DNA from: Hysterium pulicare CBS 123377
Taxonomy: Eukaryota; Ascomycota; Dothideomycetes; Hysteriales; Hysteriaceae
Length of the DNA stretch: 64,000 nt
Assembly (NCBI GenBank): GCA_000467715.1
Contig: AJFK01000316.1
Coordinates: 62,001 to 126,000, forward strand
Direction: 5' to 3'
Part shown: positions 1 through 11,111 of the stretch, in pieces
How the letters are laid out: the number at the start of each line of letters is the position of its first letter
Position numbering within the stretch: position 1 is the first letter of the stretch
The notes under the pieces: model-generated
What the model was told of the DNA's origin: nothing
The model's input: the letters and a program-made list of their open reading frames with translations, nothing else
Databases searched by the model: none
Translations under genes and position numbers: made by a program

Positions 1-712
1 TGTCTGGACTCACAAGTACTCCTCCATTCCCGAGCCAGGTGGGAGCAATGGTGATTATAACGGAGTCAACGACCACAAAGTTTGTCGGATGTAGCAGATC
101 GTTGATGACAACCCCTCCACCCTCAATCATAATACTACGTAGTCCTTCTCCTTTCAGGGCTTCAACAATGGGTAGCCAATGCGGGACTGTCTTTGAGTCG
201 ATACTGCTCAATGTGATGTATTTGCCTCCAAGTGATTCCAATAACTCTTTCTTGGCTGGCGGAGGATCCGAGAACGTTAAAATGAACGGCGCCTTTCCTC
301 TGCCATCTTTCGCAAGTGCAAACACCTTCGAGGTAGCCGTGAAGTTCCATCGTGAATTTGGATCCAAAATGAGTGGTCGTGGTTGGCCTTCGAGTCCTTC
401 ACCCCCATATCCACCTACGCCCTCGAGACGACAATTCAAACTTGGGTTGTCGGCGATTGCTGTACCAACCCCGATTAGAATAGCATCATAATTTGAGCGT
501 AGATAGTGTGTCATTGCTTTTGAGGCTGGTCCAGATAGGGCTGTTTGAACCCCGGGCGATATGGCTATTGACGAGTCGAGGGACTGCGCGAACGTTAATG
601 TTATGAACGGCGAGAATTTGGGATTGCTGGTATCTTGATTCGGAAGATATGGTCTCAAAGCTTCCCTGTCAGTTTCTGGGAAGTTGAGTGCATCTCTGGT
701 TGAATTTTCCAT
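1..712 (-). CDS. RIB7: Rib7-type riboflavin biosynthesis reductase (3' end cut by window edge)
   Basis: This reductase acts in riboflavin synthesis, reducing 2,5-diamino-6-ribosylamino-pyrimidinone 5'-phosphate with NADPH. The minus strand is open without a stop from an ATG at 712 to the left edge, 237 codons with no intron. The reading shows the RibD C-terminal (DHFR-like) fold of the family: TFAQSLDSSIA near residues 38-48, GVGTAIADNPSLNCR near 81-95 and the IEGGG motif near 196-200, followed by the strand that ends VIITIAPTWLG. Fungal Rib7 proteins are about 240-270 residues, so only the last few codons should be missing. The start is the first ATG of the open frame and gives a normal N-terminus (MENSTRDAL). 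The short open frames on the opposite strand here are shadows. Identification rests on recalled family motifs. Confidence 0.9.
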   Translation of the reverse strand, partial: MENSTRDALNFPETDREALRPYLPNQDTSNPKFSPFITLTFAQSLDSSIAISPGVQTALSGPASKAMTHYLRSNYDAILIGVGTAIADNPSLNCRLEGVGGYGGEGLEGQPRPLILDPNSRWNFTATSKVFALAKDGRGKAPFILTFSDPPPAKKELLESLGGKYITLSSIDSKTVPHWLPIVEALKGEGLRSIMIEGGGVVINDLLHPTNFVVVDSVIITIAPTWLGNGGVLVSPD

Positions 713-1004
713 TGTGGGTTGTGAAAGTTATGAGGTTGAGGTTCAATGGTCTGAATTCGGTAGTAACCATTTGGCAAATTGAAGGACATAACATTTGAGC
801 TTTGCGAACACCCTGGAACACTCATTCTAGTGTGTCTAGGGTGCATATTCTGTTGATACATATTGGTAGACACGATATCCGTAGTGCTTTCCCTGAAGCT
901 TCGTTTCCATGCTCAGAAGACAGTTTCCTTTTGAGAGATGTATGTGTGAAACAGATTACAATCATTTCCTCCTGTCTGCTTCATCCCAAAGTGCCATCTC
1001 ATGT

Positions 1005-1853
1005 TTACCTTCGTACACCAATCCACAATTGATCCTCCTTGACAAGTTTGACACCACCATCAGACCCAGTATCCACAAAGTCATCCTCCCATTCATCACC
1101 ACCATCGTAGCCATGATCTTCTTCCTCATAGATATCTTCGACAGATAGCACCTTGGCGCCTGACTCATGAGCTTTCCGCAGTTCAGATTGAGGAGGTTTA
1201 GACCAAACTGTATCAACAATACCGAGCTGAAGCAACATGGCCCAAACATCCATCGCGAAATCGTCCTGTCTCTTGATCAAGTCCTGCAAGCTCCTTGACA
1301 TCCCTAGTACTTGGGTGGCGTTTGAAAATGATTGCGAATCTGATCTCTGATTCATCGTAGTAACTCTGAAATGTGCCGCAATACGTTGTGCAATATTGTC
1401 CACTAGAAGCTCTCTCATCTCGCATGGCCCGTCCGTGTGCTTGTAGATAAACTCGATCGCGAATGCTGATGCAGTGCAGGCTTTATCCACGTAGTACTTC
1501 TGCACTTGGGATAGGACGGTATTGGCAAGCTCAGGAAATGTATGCTGACTGAGGACATAGAGCGACAGGTGGTGAGCCAACGAGTGGAGGGAAACAGGCT
1601 GCTCAGGAATAGGCAATTTAGCATTGTTACGAAGAATGACCTGGATCAATTTGCTGTGAGAGTAGGAATTGAAGAAGTTGTTTGCGAAGCGATCATTCTG
1701 CGGAGTGAGGGCTTCCAAGTTCATTTCATCCCGTTGATCCGGAGGTGAACTGGATTTGTTCAGGTTCGCACAGTCCAATTGAGCTTCTCCAAACGATGCC
1801 ATTGGTAAATGTGATGGGGTGTAGACACTGCAGTGAGATAAAGTTCGGGGCAT
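1005..1853 (-). CDS. Protein resembling the BTB-flanking region of fungal BTB proteins
   Basis: An intronless open frame on the minus strand. The frame is open from an ATG at 2009, but the stretch before 1853 looks like leader sequence; ATGs at 1853 and 1802 (MASFGEAQ) are more believable starts, the latter giving 265 residues. The middle (LYVLSQHTFPELANTVLSQ and the following helical stretch with AFAIEFIYKHT) resembles the helical region that follows the BTB/POZ fold in many fungal BTB proteins, but no clear BTB domain is seen before it. The C-terminal third is very acidic (EEEDHGYDGGDEWEDDF). Function is unknown; a scaffold or adaptor role would be inference. It lies divergently beside no obvious partner, between RIB7 and ERV25, all on the same strand. 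Confidence 0.6.
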   Translation of the reverse strand: MPRTLSHCSVYTPSHLPMASFGEAQLDCANLNKSSSPPDQRDEMNLEALTPQNDRFANNFFNSYSHSKLIQVILRNNAKLPIPEQPVSLHSLAHHLSLYVLSQHTFPELANTVLSQVQKYYVDKACTASAFAIEFIYKHTDGPCEMRELLVDNIAQRIAAHFRVTTMNQRSDSQSFSNATQVLGMSRSLQDLIKRQDDFAMDVWAMLLQLGIVDTVWSKPPQSELRKAHESGAKVLSVEDIYEEEDHGYDGGDEWEDDFVDTGSDGGVKLVKEDQLWIGVRR

Positions 1854-2177
1854 GGTATGGTGTAGGGTATGCTGAATGATTGTGGTGAGGTTGGAATTAT
1901 AGCCTATAACCATTTGTCGAAAGTTATGGCGCCCCTCACAGAGACAACAGGAAAATATGAGACAGGTTTCAATTGAATAGAAAAGAATTAAGGGATTTTG
2001 ATGTCTCACAAGTAATCTGATTTAAAATGGATATAAGCCTACCAAGACGCCAATTGCATCATGGGCCGCATTATACTGTACGTAACCCTTTCATTTCTTA
2101 AACAACAACCAAGCTTAATGCTCCTAAACAAATGCTAGAACGGTCATGGTCGATACCTTGTTAACAGATAAAGCAAG

Positions 2178-2961
2178 CTAGATGAGATGCTTTGACCTAA
2201 AGTAGGCTCTCAGGTACACCACCTGCCATGCACCCAGTCCGACCAACATGCCCATTGTTCCAAAAGCGAACCATTTCACACGTTCGTTAGTGCTCTCGTT
2301 TGTGTCGCGAAGTTTCTGCTCTCGTCCTCGAAGGTAGTCCATCTCGACAACAATTTCCCCAACAACTTCTTCAATTCGGCGAAGCTCTGCCTCAATTGGC
2401 TTCAATTTCTCTCCAGCCTGAATTGCTGACCAATCTTTTGCATCCGCACCAATGTCAATGTCAAGTTCGATATGTCTCGTAGGATTCATGACTTGTGTTG
2501 CTATCGACAGACAGCCGAGTTAGTGTGGTATAGGCATAGGGGTAAGATGGCCAACCGACTTGAAGTCAAAATGTTTTCAAAGCAAACGTCGAAGGCTGAG
2601 TCGGCATGCGAGGTGAACGCATATCGGTTTTCGCCAGCAACGTCCTTTGGTCTTCCGTAGTCGTTGCCCATGGCATCCCGAAGCTGGAAGTAGGCACATT
2701 AGCCAATGCTACCCTCGAGACTGGGCTCTCAATTCTTGAAGAACTTACATGCATATTCAGTGTCTGACCATCTCCTCTGTGTCCACTGATGATGGCCGTA
2801 ACGACAACAAGCTGGTCCTTCGCAACGAAATTTCGTATGCATCGCTCGTGCCGCGCCGACTCGTGGCCTGGGTGTGCCTGGATGTCGAATTTAAGAGCAG
2901 AGGTAAAAGGTACAGCTACCAAGAAAAGAAGACAACTCAAGAAGCGAAATAACCTCTCCAT
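2178..2961 (-). CDS. ERV25: p24-family COPII cargo receptor Erv25
   Basis: Erv25 is a p24-delta membrane protein that cycles between ER and Golgi and loads secretory cargo into COPII vesicles. Three exons (2961-2749, 2683-2560, 2500-2178) give 219 residues, normal for the family. In order: a signal peptide ([17 protein letters not shown]), the GOLD domain with paired cysteines (ERCIRNF, FDVCFEN), a coiled coil ([18 protein letters not shown]), one membrane helix near the end and the short cytosolic tail YFRSKHLI, matching the aromatic plus K-x-h-I tail used for COPII/COPI binding. Intron 1 has a GTAAGT donor; intron 2 has a weaker donor (GTCGGT) but a clear CACTAAC branch site. Very likely an essential-type secretory gene under constitutive expression. 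Confidence 0.95.
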
Positions 2962-3607
2962 GATTGTGGGTGGGCAAAAGATCCCCTTCTAACCTTTCAA
3001 AGTCGTGTTTTCTAGAAAGGGTGCGGAAGGACAGATGGCCCGGTAAACACGCTTTCCCCTAAACAAACCTAGTGAAATCAGCTCTTCGCATGCGACTTCA
3101 TGCCTCCCATATCTCAGCCTTCTCCATCCCACCATTATCAGCACCGGTCAGCCTCCAATCAGGCTTAATGATCGTGAAAATCCCGCGCATATGCATGAAC
3201 TAACCGGAATATACCAACCCCCACCGTTTCCACGGCATGTACTGCTCAGTGGCGGCGAGCCCTCCGCTCTCAATGGCTATCTCACCGCACCAGAAATGGA
3301 ATCAAGGCTCACTTGAAAGGCAATGTCCCTTTCGGGGTGCGGCCAAAAAGAAGGCAACCGTTCGGTCACTGCACAAGGACTTCCTCCTCCGTCCACCTTT
3401 TCCCTCCTGCCACGGCTTGACGTGTGCAAGTTGCTCTCTTATCCCGCACTTTAGGGACGAAGGTCACTCTTTTAAACCTTTCGAGTGCCCGCAGATGTAT
3501 CAAGCTACTTCCCTAGCTAAGTTTCACATTCTAGCTCTCGTACCTTTTCCCTTTCCAAGACTTTCTTCTTTCTCAAATTTCAAATTTCCGCAATATCGTT
3601 CGAGGCG
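2962..3607. other. Divergent intergenic region, ERV25 / zinc-cluster gene
   Basis: Shared upstream DNA of ERV25 (minus) and the regulator that starts at 3608 (plus). The last 100 bases before 3608 are pyrimidine-rich (repeated CTTTTCCC and TTTCTTC), as in many fungal promoters. A 177-codon open frame from 3237 overlaps the start of the regulator in another frame and has no recognisable protein features. Confidence 0.4.
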
Positions 3608-5490
3608 ATGCCGCTCCGTCGTCGTGGCGGTGCACGAGGCGCTGTCAAGCTTTCCGCACGAGATCAACTTCCACGTTCCAACTCTGGATCCGTCGAGAAC
3701 AACACAAGGCAACAACCTCCTGTGTTGGCAATGTTGGAAAACCGGCTTGTTAGAGTCGGTCATGCTTTGATGAAGCTCAGGTTTGAATTCGTTGAGATTG
3801 TCAAACTCATCCAAAAGGTTGAGTGTACCGGACGCGTTCATCATACTGCCTTATCACAACTCCAAAATGCGTCTGGAGCGATTGAGGCTATATCTCGACC
3901 ACCTTTAGAGGAGCAGCCTTTCGATGGGGATACTGAAGGACCGATCCAAGCTTCTGCTACGTCTAGTTTATCCACCTTAGGCCCTGACTCCGAAATCACT
4001 GAATCAGCCAGCGTGATCCCACGAGTGGAATTGCAAGCAGCCTCGGACGAAGAGGATCCTCGATCCAGGAAGCGATCTTTAGACATCGGAGTTGAGGACA
4101 TTCCCTCAGGGATGATGAAGACTTTCAACCTTGCCACGGAAACTATGGATGAGGTCCTCCCCCGTAGGAAGAGACCTTATACGAGAAAGGAGCAGAAAGA
4201 GGTGAAGGAGATGAGAGAGCGAGGAGCATGTTTCGCCTGCCGACAGAGCAAACGGAAGGTCTTAGTCCATGACCTTTCACGCTTAGTCTCCAACACTAAT
4301 GCGAGTGCTGTAGTGCGACCCGAGTCACTCTAGATCACATGCAGCGAAAACTCGCAAGGCAAGACTAGAGCCCAGGTATGCACTTTGCCTTACACATGTC
4401 CTGCTCTACTGACGCTATAGTAGCTCTCAGCCCGGTACCATGCACTCAATCGCTCCCTCCACTGAAAGTTCGTGTCCATGTCATATACCACGCTCTACTA
4501 GACTGTTCCGACTACATGCTGATCATTTTAGTAGCTTCTTCAAACCAGCCAATTCGCACTCAGTTAACACCGGAATTCCCTCCACTCTTTGCGGGACATG
4601 ATCTTCGTAGTTTATCAGAACCACCCCTAGGTGAACCTCTTATTGATCCTCAAAGATTCTCCACGTATCGCAAGACGCATGGGGTCCCCAAAAAGATGTC
4701 TATGGGGAACCTACGTGGCATGGAGCAGGAATCTCAAAGGACTCAACAAAACCACCACTCAAATCCGATTCCCAAGGATTCTCCTCATTCATTACAGATT
4801 GCGCTCCCTCCCTCAATGGACCCTCAAAAGACTCAGCAATCATTACAACCAGTATTTCGTGATATTGCATGGTCTGGTTTGGACTCCGTTCCCTTAAGCA
4901 CTCGAGACAATTTGTCTTCTTTTGCCTCCAGCCAAGCACCTTCAGCTCCTAGAATGAGGCCGTTTGGTTTTGAGCCTCCAGATGATCAATATCCCTTATT
5001 AAATCCTCTTGGAGGGTCACTCCAAATTAGCAGGGACTACACAGCATTCGGTATCCCGCCGAATATTACCAATACTGTTGGGACTTCTGATTCTCAAAAT
5101 GACATTCACAGTCAAGCAATTGGTATATATGTGCATGATATGAGCCAGGGCGGCAGCCTTTTTATGGCCGCATCAGACATGAATCAATCTCCGAGGCACG
5201 ATTCTGGAGCCGGCTCCCTTGCTGGACCTTTCAACTTGCATGAAGCTACTGGTATTCCACAACCTTTAGAGGTACCAACATACAAGGACAATACTGGCCA
5301 TCCTCTTCCACAACATCTGTTATCTCCTGGATTCCCCGCCGGAAGACGTTCCTTTCCCACTCATGGGCGGTTCGCAACACCGGAAACTGAGACTTTGGAT
5401 CTCGATGACATTGATGACATTGATTGGTCCAGCATCAACGTCGGTCACTCCATAGATTTCCTGGGACATGGGCAGATTGGCTCTCTTTAA
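3608..5490 (+). CDS. Putative Zn2Cys6-like regulator with only half of the cysteine cluster
   Basis: A likely nuclear transcription factor. Four exons (3608-4258, 4314-4375, 4421-4467, 4532-5490) join in frame to 572 residues; intron 1 has a perfect CACTAATG branch site and TGTAG acceptor. A basic stretch (RRKRPYTRKEQKEVKEMRER) leads into ACFACRQSKRKC near residues 208-218, the first half of a zinc cluster (C-x2-C-x6-C). The second half, which should bring C-x2-C-x6-C, is absent in this frame: the next residues are DPSHSRSHAAKTRK. A TGC-containing stretch in a shifted frame (CSENSQGKTRAQ) lies exactly there. The rest is low-complexity with an acidic end (LDLDDIDDIDW) that resembles an activation domain. 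It could be an active variant, a mis-spliced model or a gene that has lost DNA binding. Confidence 0.6.
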
Positions 5491-6159
5491 TAGCCTGGAT
5501 ATCCGACCACGGTGGCCACTCATCCTACGAAGTCTAGTAGTAGAATTTCTTTCAATCTCCTGCTGGTACCTGTTGAAGTCGGTCCTTCAACGTTATCGAC
5601 TTCGACTATGTCAGTCTATTTTGTTTACTCTTGTCATTTTACGCGTATTGTAGAAAGGAGAATGCTTACGACGGTCAGTCAAAAAAGTTTTGCTTCCCTT
5701 ACTTCCATGTAATCACACCCGAAGGGATCTAAAGCTTAGATCGTACATTCTCTATTTTTGATGATTTCTTTGTTCTTTCTCTGTATTAGTCGTTCATTTG
5801 CCTCGCTAGGACCATTCGGACCAACACCAATTCTGGGGCTCGTGAAGGTCGTTTCCAAGAAGCTTTTCTGGATAATTATTAACGGTCAACACCATTTATT
5901 TGGATTGAATTGGGGTTTTGGACATGCACCGTAATTGATACTATTCTTATTGGTTTAGGCGATAGCTGCCGTGAAGTCGAGCATTTGGATGGCTTTGGCA
6001 AGCCCAGATAGAACCCATCAATTCCTGCTTTCCACATATCATACGCTCAAACCTTGTCCAGTGACTTACTCGTAACATTCCTACAATAAATTCGTAAATA
6101 GCCCTAACGCCACATAAAAAGTACACAGGGTATTTCATCAAAGACACAAACGCCTTGAA
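5491..6159. other. Convergent intergenic region
   Basis: Lies between the 3' ends of the zinc-cluster-like gene and the SDR. It is AT-rich, with only short random open frames. Presumably it holds both 3' untranslated regions; no repeat or RNA gene was seen. Confidence 0.4.
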
Positions 6160-7546
6160 TCACGCCCCAGCACCCGCAGCCATAGCCCTTGCGCCTTGAT
6201 TCTCATTGGAAAACGGATTTTCCTGAACACCTTGTTGCGAAGCATTCGTATCCATTTGGCCCATTCCAGCCCTATAAACGTGCCGAAAGGTTAGCTGCGC
6301 TCTTAGCACATAGTGCCTGCCTATGACACCTACCAAGCAGTCGTACCACCATCAATGATCAGGTTCTGCCCAGTCATATAAGTACTGGCGTTGCTCAACA
6401 AAAACAAGCCCGCAGCCTTATACTCCTCCGGCTTACTGATCCTCCCCAACATATTCCCCTCCTCCCAAGCCCTCCGATCCGCCTCTCCCTTCCTAAAGTT
6501 CTCCTCGACCATCGGCGTGAGGATATGTCCCGGGCTCAGACTATTCACTCTGATACCCCCTGAGCCATCTGGACGTGTCCTACCCCACTCCATAGCCAGG
6601 TTCCGCGTCAATTGGATGACGGCGGCTTTGGAGGAGTTGTAGACAGGGGAAATGAAGCCTTTGTTTGCGATGAGGCCGCTCATGGAGGCGATGAGGCAGA
6701 TGGAACCGGGGGTTTTGTAGTGGAACATCTGGCGGGCGCAGGCTTGGGCGCTGAGGAAGACGCCGGTGTAGTTCGTTGCCAGCATTTTGTGGATGTCGGC
6801 GGCGGAGTATTCGATTGCTGGAGTGCATTGTTGGATTCCAGCCGCTGCAGATTGAGTTAGTTAATCAATGAGTATTAAGAGCGCTGGTGTTCTTTAAGAG
6901 TTTGCATGATCTCCACACTTATGGATTGGATGGGAAGTTGAAGTCAAATATGACGGGTAAGGGAATGTGTATAGCTGGGGAGGGAGTGTGTGAACCTGCT
7001 ATCAATCCATCCAAGCGCTTCCTATTTTTTGCAATATCCCCGATTAGAGCATTCAAGTCATCTTGCTGTGAGACATCGACGCGGTGATAGTGCAGTGAGC
7101 CACCGTATTCTGGCACTACGCGCCGTCCAGCTTCGTGGAAGGACTCGCTGGGTTCGGGAAGGCGGTCGAGACAGTGAACTAGATTTTGTATTTCTTTAGC
7201 ACTCTGGCAACTGAACGGCGGTGCAGAAGAAAGCAAAGGGAGCTTGGAAATGATTTTTTATGAGTATCTCACCTTGGCCACCAGCCTCAACTAGTGCTTC
7301 GGCCATACATAGACCTAAGCCTCGGCCACCGCCTGTGACGACGTATACACCGCCCGCGAGGTCGAATTGACTGAAGCGCTTCCCGCCCACATTTGGTCGA
7401 TCGTGGCCTGGTGGCTTTGTTGCACTCGTGTGTTTGAATCGTACCGTTGTTGAGGTTGCAATGGGAGCTGCGGAAGCTCGGAAGACTGGAACGGTGGGAG
7501 CTAGGAACGCTCTCCGAGCCAAGAATGCGGAGCGTAAGGATGCCAT
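6160..7546 (-). CDS. Short-chain dehydrogenase/reductase with mitochondrial-type presequence
   Basis: Four exons (7546-7273, 7178-6996, 6844-6334, 6271-6160) give 359 residues. The N-terminus (MASLRSAFLARRAFLAP, Arg-rich, no acidic residue before residue 50) looks like a mitochondrial targeting sequence. Then comes a classical SDR: cofactor motif TGGGRGLG, an acidic residue after the second strand (CLDRLPEP; this leans to NAD, inference), the AAAG equivalent of NNAG, the catalytic pair in VYNSSKAAV (Y-x3-K) and IDGGTTAW near the end. The last exon adds a 37-residue low-complexity tail; reading through its intron would stop right after TTAW. The fold is like fungal sorbose/xylulose reductases and arabinitol dehydrogenases, but the substrate cannot be told from the sequence. 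It faces the zinc-cluster-like gene tail to tail. Confidence 0.88.
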
Positions 7547-8543
7547 TGAGGGGATTCGAAGTGAGGAGGTGGTCAAAGGGAGGTAAGGGATCGGAAATTG
7601 CTTGGGTAGGAATAAGTTGAACAAAGGGAGGCAGGGTCCTTAGGGTTGAAAGAGAAAAGCAGTTCTCAAAGCGGAGGGTGGAGTCAATTGAAGTAGTGGT
7701 TTACGGGCAAAGGAAAAGAATACTGAGTTAGGTAACGGACATTATGAAGCCGTAAGCTCGTAGTGGCTGCCCCCTCAAGAGGCTGGATCGTGACTTCCAA
7801 CTGCTATCGAAGCGAGAATCACCAAGGGCATCTCGATTCACATGCTGGACGGCGTTTCTCGTGCCAATCCGGGCATTGAAAGCCAGTCACGCGCAAGAGG
7901 GCCGTCAACGGAGATGCTGGAGAAAGCTTCCCGAGATTTACGTGTAACGTGGGATTGCCACGGCTGCCAGACGGAAACGAGCGAGAGTGGCACATGGACA
8001 TTGATGAAAGCCATGGCAGAGAAGCTCACGATACTGGGATCGGAGTGGATCGACAATGCACTGCTACGCCCTGCCTTGCACCCTGCATGTGGGGTACCAG
8101 GGCGTCAGACCCTGACTGGCCTTATAAGTGGGGTTGGTGCAGCTGAAGACGGCCTGGTTGGCCTGTCACGAATCGCGGGATCGTGCCCGGGGCCTCGTTG
8201 GGGCATAGGGGTTGCCCTGCGTTCCGCGGTTGGGTGGCGACGGCGCAGATCACTTCATCCTTTCATCATTCTTACCGTAGACCTGCCGCTGTGCCCGCTT
8301 TCATTCCTTATCACGATGTCGTGACTTGTACGACCAAGGGCTGTCATGCTTCTGTCGTATGGTGGTTACTAAGCAATGTTGCACTTCGCATGTACGAAAG
8401 TGTCTACATGTTATTAATTCGCTTTGTGTCTCTCAATCATGGATATCATAGGTAACATACCGTTTTGTTAAAATATTCTGGATTCATATGACCATTCATT
8501 GTCTAAGGCTATATCAATGGATTGGGTCCCAACAGCAGGTGAA
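7547..8543. other. Intergenic region, upstream of SDR and downstream of RING gene
   Basis: About 1 kb. The part from 7760 to 8330 is more GC-rich than its surroundings and contains a 160-codon plus-strand frame (7842-8324) with no recognisable features, probably chance. The part from 8330 to 8540 is AT-rich and is probably the 3' flank of the RING gene. Nothing else is seen. Confidence 0.35.
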
Positions 8544-10010
8544 TCATACAATCTGGACGAGATCCTCCGCTCCGCCATCCACTCTGGTGGCAGGCCCAAA
8601 CCTCAGCATATACGAGGCACTGAAGGAGTTATTCAGCCAACGAAGACGCAAGTCGATCCAGGCTTGGCTTAAGATAACGCGCCGGGCCCGTTCGTCGTCA
8701 CTCCGCATGCGCGCTTTGAACAAATCCATATTCAGTCGAAATGATTTTCGAAGTAAATGGAATAGCGCACGCAGCCGCCTTGTTTGCTGAACAATATAGT
8801 GCGAGCGGTGTTGCTTGGTGAGTTGATACCAAGGCAAATCTGCATTCTCGCCATGTTCGAATCCCTCAGTTAGGTCTGCATCCAAGTCTGAAGGGAAAGT
8901 ATCGAAACATGCCTCCATGAACCTCCCAACTGCATCAGAGGATTGCTCTTCGAACAACCACCCAATGGTAGACAGTTTCTTTTGGAGCTCTCGCTTCAGC
9001 TCCATATGGTGATCCCAAACGGGTTGGGCTGCCGTCTTTGCGGCTTCAACAGAGGCAGCATTGGAAGCGGCTGCGGACTCTTTAGGAGTGAGTGCAGACC
9101 TACAAGCGGGGCATGTCATTGCGTTCTCAGCAATGCCTTCCACCCATACCTTCAAGCACTCCCTGCCGAAGACATGCTTGCAATCTGTCTGCACTGCTTG
9201 GTGCTCAATGACTTGAGGACCGTTTAAAGTTTCCGCTAGCGGTTCGTAGCAGATGGTACACTGAAGACTTTCGGCACTGTCGCTACTCGTCAGACTCAGG
9301 GGCTCCGTCAGGTTGTCGACAAGGGATTGCTTACTGTGGGTTCGAGTCAATTGGAGTATGACCTCAAGCTCATGACGCTTCTCACTAAGCTCCCAATAGG
9401 TACGAAGCACGCGCAGCCTCTCCTCACCCCATGAGAGCTCTGGAAGAAGATCAACCATCTCAGGCTCTTTCACTCGCTTTCGCCAGAGAAGATCGAGTGT
9501 GTGGTTGTCCATATAGAACGTACCAAAACACTGCTTCCGCCTATGAGCAATCAGCTCTTTCCAATCCACTTCAACGTTCTCGACGTTAAGCTTTGCCTGC
9601 CGCGCTGGATCATCGATAAAGAAAAGAAAGCCAGCCATCAATCGGTGCTGGATCGTTGTATTATCATCATCCGGGCGGTTTGTAGTCAATACGCGGAGTT
9701 TCTGCCAGAGTTTGATTCGTTGCGGTTGCGGTTCCTTACTCGTTGGGCCATATATATTGTCCCAGAGGCCGGCAATGTCCTTGCTCTCTTTCCTACCCAA
9801 TAGGAGCTGCCTGAAGTAGCTTTCCCGTGCTCTATATAGCAGCCACTCAGTGTCGTCGGCATAGGGGGGTGGTATTTCGTCTCTGTTCGAAATGTGCCGG
9901 GCCGCGTCCATTATTTGGAACCATAGGAAGCGTCGGTCAACTTCTTCTTCTTCAGGAGGCGGGCCAGCCGCCATTGGTTGCATCGAAAAATCTATGTTTG
10001 CGTGCTCCAT
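8544..10010 (-). CDS. RING-type zinc finger protein
   Basis: An intronless frame of 488 residues. A RING finger sits near residues 249-305: CTICYEPL supplies the first Cys pair, then C-x-H (CKHVFGRECL) and the last pair CPACRSAL. The loop between the first two pairs is longer than usual. RING fingers usually make E3 ubiquitin ligases, so this is probably one, with unknown substrates. The first 245 residues are charged and helical with no named domain; the last 180 are also helical with many Trp/Arg. No membrane segment or signal peptide. It has single-copy conserved-hypothetical character. The start is the first ATG, followed by an acidic N-terminus (PPPEEEEVDRR). Confidence 0.8.
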   Translation of the reverse strand: MEHANIDFSMQPMAAGPPPEEEEVDRRFLWFQIMDAARHISNRDEIPPPYADDTEWLLYRARESYFRQLLLGRKESKDIAGLWDNIYGPTSKEPQPQRIKLWQKLRVLTTNRPDDDNTTIQHRLMAGFLFFIDDPARQAKLNVENVEVDWKELIAHRRKQCFGTFYMDNHTLDLLWRKRVKEPEMVDLLPELSWGEERLRVLRTYWELSEKRHELEVILQLTRTHSKQSLVDNLTEPLSLTSSDSAESLQCTICYEPLAETLNGPQVIEHQAVQTDCKHVFGRECLKVWVEGIAENAMTCPACRSALTPKESAAASNAASVEAAKTAAQPVWDHHMELKRELQKKLSTIGWLFEEQSSDAVGRFMEACFDTFPSDLDADLTEGFEHGENADLPWYQLTKQHRSHYIVQQTRRLRALFHLLRKSFRLNMDLFKARMRSDDERARRVILSQAWIDLRLRWLNNSFSASYMLRFGPATRVDGGAEDLVQIV

Positions 10011-11111
10011 CTCAGGGCAGCGAGAGAATCCGAAGTCTTGGATTTCAGAAGGATGATAGATTCTGCAGTGAGCTGCCTTTTAATATTTCCGTAGGCGCTC
10101 GCATTGTGAAGCCGCAATGCACATTGTATTTTGACATTGCATTGTGACATTGCATTTTTATGCCCGACAAAGCCGTTTTGTATATGCATTGTACAATATT
10201 GCCAGTGTGTTCGCTTTTTTGAGAAACTTGAGAGGCAAGACTATTGCGATGATGGGTATAGTAAGTCAATGCCTTCCAACCGAGCTTTTCAACACTTTCA
10301 AGACTAGGCGTGTCCCATAAGGCTTCTCTATGGATTAGCTTGGTGCCGACAGTAGTCAATGTAAGGCTAGGCAGTGATAGGAGAAGCCGCAAGACTGCAT
10401 ATAGATTTGATAACAACTGTTATAGACGAAGTGATAGCACTTTATATTCTAGTTTCAATCATTGATAGCGATAGCGCATGGAAAATACCTAGTACTCTGC
10501 GCGCCGTAACGTTCTATTTCAACTGCTAACAGAGGAGTAGAAAGACATGCTTTGTCGCACTAGCAATGTTTGCAAAGTCGTGTGCACCGTCAAAACTACA
10601 TGTTTCGTTCTAGATAGCAAACTGTTTACTAAAATTAGCTGCTGTGCATATGCATCCATGTTCCACCATCATTCTTTGAGCCTAGCGTTCCCGCATCACG
10701 CTTGATTTCCACCAAGGTTCCGATAAGACGTGTAAAGAACGCGACCATCATTGAACAATGACTTCCAAGGGCTCCATAAGAGCTACAACGTCCACGCAGC
10801 AGCCTGTATGGAAAGATTCAGTTCATCAGTTCCTACGCAGCAATCGCTGACGTTTGATAAGCCTCTACCTTTTCGAGCGTTATCAGCCGCTGTCAAGCCA
10901 CAAATCTGCACCCCTTTATATTGTTTCTCCGAATCCGGACGTTGGCGTTGTAGATAGGCTAGGAACATGCATGGAGCTGAAGAAGCGGGAAGATCAAATT
11001 TACCTTAAGGTGAAGCACTTGTCCCTGTCCTTCGTTGTTGTCGTTAATCTGATCTGCTCTTCATTAATTTCCTTACCCGTCCCTTGTCGTGAGATGAGGT
11101 GATACTTAACC
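10011..11111. other. Divergent intergenic region, RING gene / fasciclin gene
   Basis: About 1.1 kb with only short frames in all directions. Near 10110-10190 the words GCATTGTA and TGACATTGCATT recur several times within 80 bases on the RING-gene side, a small local repeat of unknown meaning. A TATA-like TTTATATTG lies near 10914. Nothing else is recognisable. Confidence 0.35.

Noticed and set aside
3237-3770. A 177-codon plus-strand frame upstream of the zinc-cluster-like gene
   Set aside because: It overlaps the supported start at 3608 in another frame and reads as random pyrimidine-rich leader.
7842-8324. A 160-codon plus-strand frame in the gap between SDR and RING genes
   Set aside because: No recognisable domain, signal or splice pattern; the GC-rich local composition makes a chance frame of this length plausible.
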